DNA from: Exilibacterium tricleocarpae
Lineage (GTDB): Bacteria > Pseudomonadota > Gammaproteobacteria > Pseudomonadales > Cellvibrionaceae
DNA: 64,000 nt
Direction: 5' to 3'
Assembly: GCF_007004655.1 (NCBI RefSeq)
Contig: NZ_ML660095.1
Location: 206,385-270,384 of the forward strand
In this document: positions 60,701 through 64,000 of the stretch, in pieces
Layout: every line of letters starts with the position of its first letter
Numbering within the stretch: the stretch's first letter is position 1
Made by a program: the position numbers and the translations under genes
Notes under the pieces: generated by a model
Told to the model about the DNA's origin: nothing
The model's database searches: none
What the model saw: only the letters and a program-made list of their open reading frames with translations

Positions 60701-63700
60701 AGTCATTCGCCGCTGTTTCAGATAAAGCTCGCTTTGCAGAACAATGAAACCGTCGAATTTGACTTGCATCGTCTGTCTGTCACCGAGATGGAATTGCCCG
60801 ATACAACCGTCGAGCACGATCTCTGCGTCGATGTCTATGAAAAAACAGATGGTTTGCATATTTTTTGGCGCTATGGAACGGCTTTATTTGAAGCCTCGAC
60901 CATTGAGAAAATGGCGCTCCACTTTGCAGTGTTGCTCAAGGGGGTGGTGGATACGCCGCAGGCCGCGATAAGCACATTGCCTGTCATGACGCCCCTCGAG
61001 AGGCAGCGCCTGCTGGTCGACTGGAATGCGACGAAAAGAGATTTCCAAGAAACCAGATGCGTGCAGGAACTGTTTGAAGATTGTGTCAAGTCAGATCCGA
61101 GTGCCGTTGCGGTGGTGTTTGCAGACACGCAACTTACTTACGAAGCGCTCAACAAAGAGGCCAATCAACTGGCCCATTACCTGCTGGAACAGGGCGTAAA
61201 ACCCGATGATCTGGTGGGACTGTGTGTCGAACGATCCCCGGAGACCGTTATTGGGATCTTAGGCATCCTGAAATCCGGCGCTGCTTATGTGCCGTTAGAC
61301 CCGGGTCATCCCGAGGCGCGTATCCAGTACCAGTTGAACGATTCAGGCGTTGAAATCGTGTTGACTGAGAGTCATCTATTATCGGAACTGCCGCTGGGCG
61401 ACCGGCGTGTGTTGGTGCTTGACGGTCATCTGCGCAGAGCCATACTGGCGCACTATTCGACCGGGAATCCACCGGTCCGCAAGCTCGGCTTGACACCCTC
61501 CCACCTCGCCTATGTTATCTACACATCCGGCTCCACCGGCAGGCCCAAAGGCGTCATGCTGCAACACAGTGGCCTGTGCAATCTGGTTGCCTGGCAGGCG
61601 CGCTATTACGGTGCCGGTAGTGGCAGCAGGGTCGCACAGTTCGCGTCCTACACCTTCGACGGCTCCGTGGGTGAGACGTTTATGGCGTTACTAAATGGTG
61701 CGACCCTGGTGATGCTGGACCGGCATCAGTCGCCGCAAAAGCTGATGCAAAACATCAACCGCCAGATGTTGACGACCATTGTTCTGGTGCCATCGTTATT
61801 GAGGGAACTGGACCCGTCACTGATCTCCCATTCCAACTCTCTGAATGTTGTGGCGGTGGGAGAGAGCTGCCCGGTCGATTTAGCGCAGAGGTGGTCACAG
61901 CACTGCCGTTTTCACAACGGCTACGGGCCGACCGAGTGCACCGTCTATTCCCATATTGCCAATGTCAATTGCCGCGAGATGGCGTTGGAACGCTTTTCAG
62001 TGCCTATCGGCAGGCCGATAGACAATATCAACGCCTACCTTTTGGACGATACCTGTAATCCTGTGCCCACCGGCGTGGTCGGCCATCTCTACCTTACCGG
62101 GGCGGGGCTGGCGCGGGGCTACCTGAACCGGCCGGACTTAACGGCGGCGAGGTTTATTCCCAATCCCTTTGTATCCACCGGGTCTCAGTCCGGGGAAGTC
62201 GCATCGAGACTATACCGAACCGGTGATTTGGCGCGCTACCGCAATGACGGCAGCCTCGAGTTTGTCGGCCGCAGCGACTACCAGGCCAAAATACGCGGCT
62301 TCCGTGTAGAGATGGGGGAAATAGAGGCGGTGTTGTGCGAGCACGAACAAGTTTCCGAGGCTGTAGTGGTCTTGCAGGGAGAGCCGGTACGGATGGTCGC
62401 CTACGTATCGACTGCCGGTTGTCGTTTTAGTGAGGAACGTGAGAAAACCGAATTTATCGCCGCTGTCAAGTTACACCTAAAGCGGTGTGTCTCCGGCTAT
62501 ATGCTGCCGTCGGCTTTTGTGGTTCTCGACCGCCTGCCTCTAACTGCGAATGGAAAGCTGGATAGAAACGCCCTGCCGGAGCCGGACCTCTCTGCGCCGC
62601 TGGCCAACCGGTATAGTGAACCGGAAACAGATATAGAGAATAGACTGTGTCAGTTGTGGCAAGTGTTGCTCAATGTCAAGCAGGTCGGTGTTGACGACGA
62701 CTTCTTTGAACTGGGGGGGCAGTCGTTGTTAGCCGTGCGCATGGTCGCGCAGATTCGGGCGATTTTCAAGGTGGATATCGGCGTTCGCACCGTCTTTGAA
62801 TGCAAAACGGTGCGGCGCCTGGCCGCTGGTGTAGAAACGGCGCTGGCGGCATCTTTGCCGGCCGCGCCCTTGCCCGCGCTGGCAGCCGCCCCCGGGGATC
62901 AGCCGCCGGTGTTGTCTTTTTCCCAACAGCGGTTGTGGTTGGTCGACCAGATAGAACCGGGTCAATATCAGTACAATATACCCATAGCGCTGCGACTGGA
63001 CGGCCGCTTAAACAGCGCGGCGCTGGCGGCTGCGTTCAAAGCCGTTGTCGAGCGGCATCAGGTGTTGCGCACTGGAATAGAGGCAAGTGAATCGGGCGAG
63101 CCTCTGCAAGTGGTCCACAGCAGTGAGGATTTTTGTGTCGATGTCAATGATCTGACGGCGCTGCACGGGGAAAACCAGCACCAGGCCATTACCCACCTAA
63201 TGCGCGAGGAGTCCATCGAGCCCTTTAACCTTGCCACCGATCTGATGCTTCGGGTAAAGCTGCTAAAATGTGCTGAACAAACACATGTCTTACTGATAAC
63301 TCTGCACCATATAGCAGCCGATGCCTGGTCGGGGGTTATTTTAGTGCGTGAGTTTCCACAGCTTTACCAGGCGTTGACCGGCGCAAAACCGGTTCCGCTC
63401 GAAACGCCGGCTTTCCAATACACCGACTACGCCTATTGGCAACGCCACTGGCTGCGCGGCGACGTATTGAACACGCATTTGGACTTCTGGCGGCAACGCC
63501 TGCGGGAGCTTCCCGAGGTGCATGGACTGCCACTGGATCATCCGCGCCCGGCGCAGCAGGATTATCGGGGGGCCACCTGCGAGCAGCTTCTCGATGCTGA
63601 TACGACCCGGGGACTGAATGCGCTGGCTCGTACCGGCGATGCCACATTGTTTATGGTTTTGCATGCGGCGTTTGCCGTGCTGCTGTGCCGGTTTAGCCAT

Positions 63701-64000
63701 GAGGACGATATAGTGATCGGCACTCCAGTCGCCAACAGAGAGCTGGCGGAGTTGGAGTCAATGGTGGGTTTTTTCGTTAACACTCTGGTTCTGCGTTCGG
63801 ATCTGTCGGACAATCCGGACTTTCTCACTGTGCTCGAGCGCAGCAAACACTATCTGTTGGGAGCCTATGAACATCAGCAGCTACCGTTTGAAAGGCTGGT
63901 GGATGACCTGCGACCCGAGCGCAATCTGAGTTACTCACCCCTGTTCCAAGTCAAACTGGCGTTGCAGAACAATGAGCTGGCCGAACTCCGGTTGCCCGGC
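57719..64000 (+). CDS. Nonribosomal peptide synthetase, lipoinitiating; FAAL-PCP-C-A-PCP-C... (3' truncated by window)
   Basis: The frame is open for at least 2,094 codons without a stop. Domains: fatty acyl-AMP ligase (residues 1 to about 575; YTSGSTGSPKG near 153-163, then YPAYGMAEAT, FSGRLKD-type end), PCP1 (LGGHS, Ser598), C1 (about 654-1090; HHIAFDG at 787-793), A1 (about 1103-1600; YTSGSTGRPKG from 1268, YGPTE, and NGKLDR), PCP2 (LGGQS, Ser1669), and C2 (from about 1725; HHIAADA at 1863-1869, final residue of the motif Ala not Gly). So a fatty acid is activated first and condensed with the A1 amino acid. The GTG three bases before the ATG is an alternative start. Pocket residues of A1 read D-G-G-V-V-V-G-V-Y by alignment to GrsA, a code I cannot assign. 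Confidence 0.93.
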   Translation, partial: MKTIREYLAAHANTHPSDRVFTYIEDSGESTGISFSELHRKALSICRYLSGRIKPGDPVVLLLPQGLDYIQAFLGCLYAGVLAVPLYPPANARHLGRIAAVIQDCGARLALKNDSLKNISLPISALTLDECLCPAGAEVLPAAEADQLAFLQYTSGSTGSPKGVMVSHANILANLSSIEEAAQCSRSDVFCNWLPLFHDLGLINTLLLPVYLGCHSILMSPARFVKRPRAWLESISDSRATICGAPNFAFDHCISRIAKDRLAGLDLSAWRVAFNAAEPVDANTLAKFAEHFAAAGFRPQALYPAYGMAEATVFISGGVPSQPAKIQSYNSVSLGVGLAETDASFAKKQVLVGCGNAPSGHRLKIVSPESRTELPENRVGEIWFSGPSVAQGYWNDAVKTRETFGVKLANDPRPYLRTGDLGFFHEGELFISGRLKDVLIIKGRNYYPQDMERLAQDVQPGLVRGGGVAFEVAGKAILIQEVERLQLRAFDYEAACKNIQAAIFEDYDVLLEDIVFIRFASLAKTSSGKVQRRLTRERYIKNDIEALASLKSLSAVKTDQNFVPATALEERLCAIWQEVFDLDGIGAQDNFLSLGGHSLLASRLIAIIRDEWNCDITLRDLFENQTIRSLARVIAASGVREQASPDKRDSKVPLQLSYMQESLWLIDRINPDTTPYNICRAFELVGRLNHPALEWAIRQIVTRHHVLRTKIETNESAEPLPVLQVPGQVTIPIVELTPVPEAYQAQAVLLYARQAATTPFRLDADAVIRVRLLKLAESKHILLVALHHIAFDGWSESIFIRELSVLYNQLDDGSENILPALQVQYSDYARWQRAWMSTGMAGRHLDYWRQHLNNLPRLHGLRLDRPRPAEQCFAGASYKQVLTGEVPMRLSALAQSHGVTLFMLLHAAFTVLLSRHSGQTDIVVGAPVANRDRSEFTPLVGLFVNTVVLRTDLSDNPRFDLLLQRCKALLLAAYTHQQIPFEKLVEELQPDRSLSHSPLFQIKLALQNNETVEFDLHRLSVTEMELPDTTVEHDLCVDVYEKTDGLHIFWRYGTALFEASTIEKMALHFAVLLKGVVDTPQAAISTLPVMTPLERQRLLVDWNATKRDFQETRCVQELFEDCVKSDPSAVAVVFADTQLTYEALNKEANQLAHYLLEQGVKPDDLVGLCVERSPETVIGILGILKSGAAYVPLDPGHPEARIQYQLNDSGVEIVLTESHLLSELPLGDRRVLVLDGHLRRAILAHYSTGNPPVRKLGLTPSHLAYVIYTSGSTGRPKGVMLQHSGLCNLVAWQARYYGAGSGSRVAQFASYTFDGSVGETFMALLNGATLVMLDRHQSPQKLMQNINRQMLTTIVLVPSLLRELDPSLISHSNSLNVVAVGESCPVDLAQRWSQHCRFHNGYGPTECTVYSHIANVNCREMALERFSVPIGRPIDNINAYLLDDTCNPVPTGVVGHLYLTGAGLARGYLNRPDLTAARFIPNPFVSTGSQSGEVASRLYRTGDLARYRNDGSLEFVGRSDYQAKIRGFRVEMGEIEAVLCEHEQVSEAVVVLQGEPVRMVAYVSTAGCRFSEEREKTEFIAAVKLHLKRCVSGYMLPSAFVVLDRLPLTANGKLDRNALPEPDLSAPLANRYSEPETDIENRLCQLWQVLLNVKQVGVDDDFFELGGQSLLAVRMVAQIRAIFKVDIGVRTVFECKTVRRLAAGVETALAASLPAAPLPALAAAPGDQPPVLSFSQQRLWLVDQIEPGQYQYNIPIALRLDGRLNSAALAAAFKAVVERHQVLRTGIEASESGEPLQVVHSSEDFCVDVNDLTALHGENQHQAITHLMREESIEPFNLATDLMLRVKLLKCAEQTHVLLITLHHIAADAWSGVILVREFPQLYQALTGAKPVPLETPAFQYTDYAYWQRHWLRGDVLNTHLDFWRQRLRELPEVHGLPLDHPRPAQQDYRGATCEQLLDADTTRGLNALARTGDATLFMVLHAAFAVLLCRFSHEDDIVIGTPVANRELAELESMVGFFVNTLVLRSDLSDNPDFLTVLERSKHYLLGAYEHQQLPFERLVDDLRPERNLSYSPLFQVKLALQNNELAELRLPG

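Noticed and set aside
1-64000. tRNA, rRNA and CRISPR
   Set aside because: No cloverleaf with a T-loop motif, no rRNA-like stretch and no regularly spaced palindromic repeat with unique spacers were recognised; the 16-bp arrays have no spacers.

Overview
The window reads as a gammaproteobacterial chromosome, probably a marine or soil Cellvibrionales-like organism. This is inferred from gene content only: several TonB-dependent receptors, a FecI/FecR switch, selenouridine tRNA modification with an oxidoreductase-SelD fusion, a glucosylglycerate solute pathway, and sigma-54 regulation. I recognised no tRNA, rRNA, CRISPR array or intact insertion sequence.

Layout. 0-17 kb is ordinary chromosome: the tail of an RND efflux pump, a hydrolase-OsmC fusion, a MORN/SwmB-like membrane protein, a SprT/YgjP protease, TlpA, a selenium block (selU, a small unknown gene, the SelD fusion), a DUF481 outer membrane protein, MscS, and a DCC/lipase-maturation-factor fusion. 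16.5-18.3 kb holds a divergent PEP mutase-like gene and LysR gene. 18.6-22.7 kb is a minus-strand glucosylglycerate operon (phosphatase, synthase, phosphorylase). 22.7-24.8 kb is gene-poor, with a structured RNA-like segment containing a 29-codon ORF, a frameshifted small gene, and 15-bp and 16-bp tandem repeats. 25-40 kb carries an acetolactate synthase-like enzyme, an AGCS symporter, FecI-FecR-receptor, a second related receptor, a secreted amidohydrolase and a diguanylate cyclase. Two inverted copies of a MITE-like element lie around the second receptor.

40-64 kb is the most interesting part: an NRPS locus cut by the window end. It has a two-component system (NtrC-type regulator and kinase), a MacAB-like exporter split into adaptor+ATPase (plus strand) and permease (minus strand), a TonB receptor, a membrane-anchored PvdQ-like acylase, a PvdE/SyrD-like cyclic peptide exporter, a HupE/UreJ membrane protein, a CmlA-like diiron beta-hydroxylase, and a giant gene that starts FAAL-PCP-C-A-PCP-C and runs off the end. 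The inferred logic resembles pyoverdine: a peptide is built on a fatty-acyl anchor, beta-hydroxylated on the carrier protein, exported, and possibly deacylated in the periplasm before a MacAB-like pump expels it. A palindrome GTTTCA-N3-TGAAAC occurs at four places in the locus, and a sigma-54-like promoter lies about 90 bp downstream of one copy, giving a concrete regulatory prediction.
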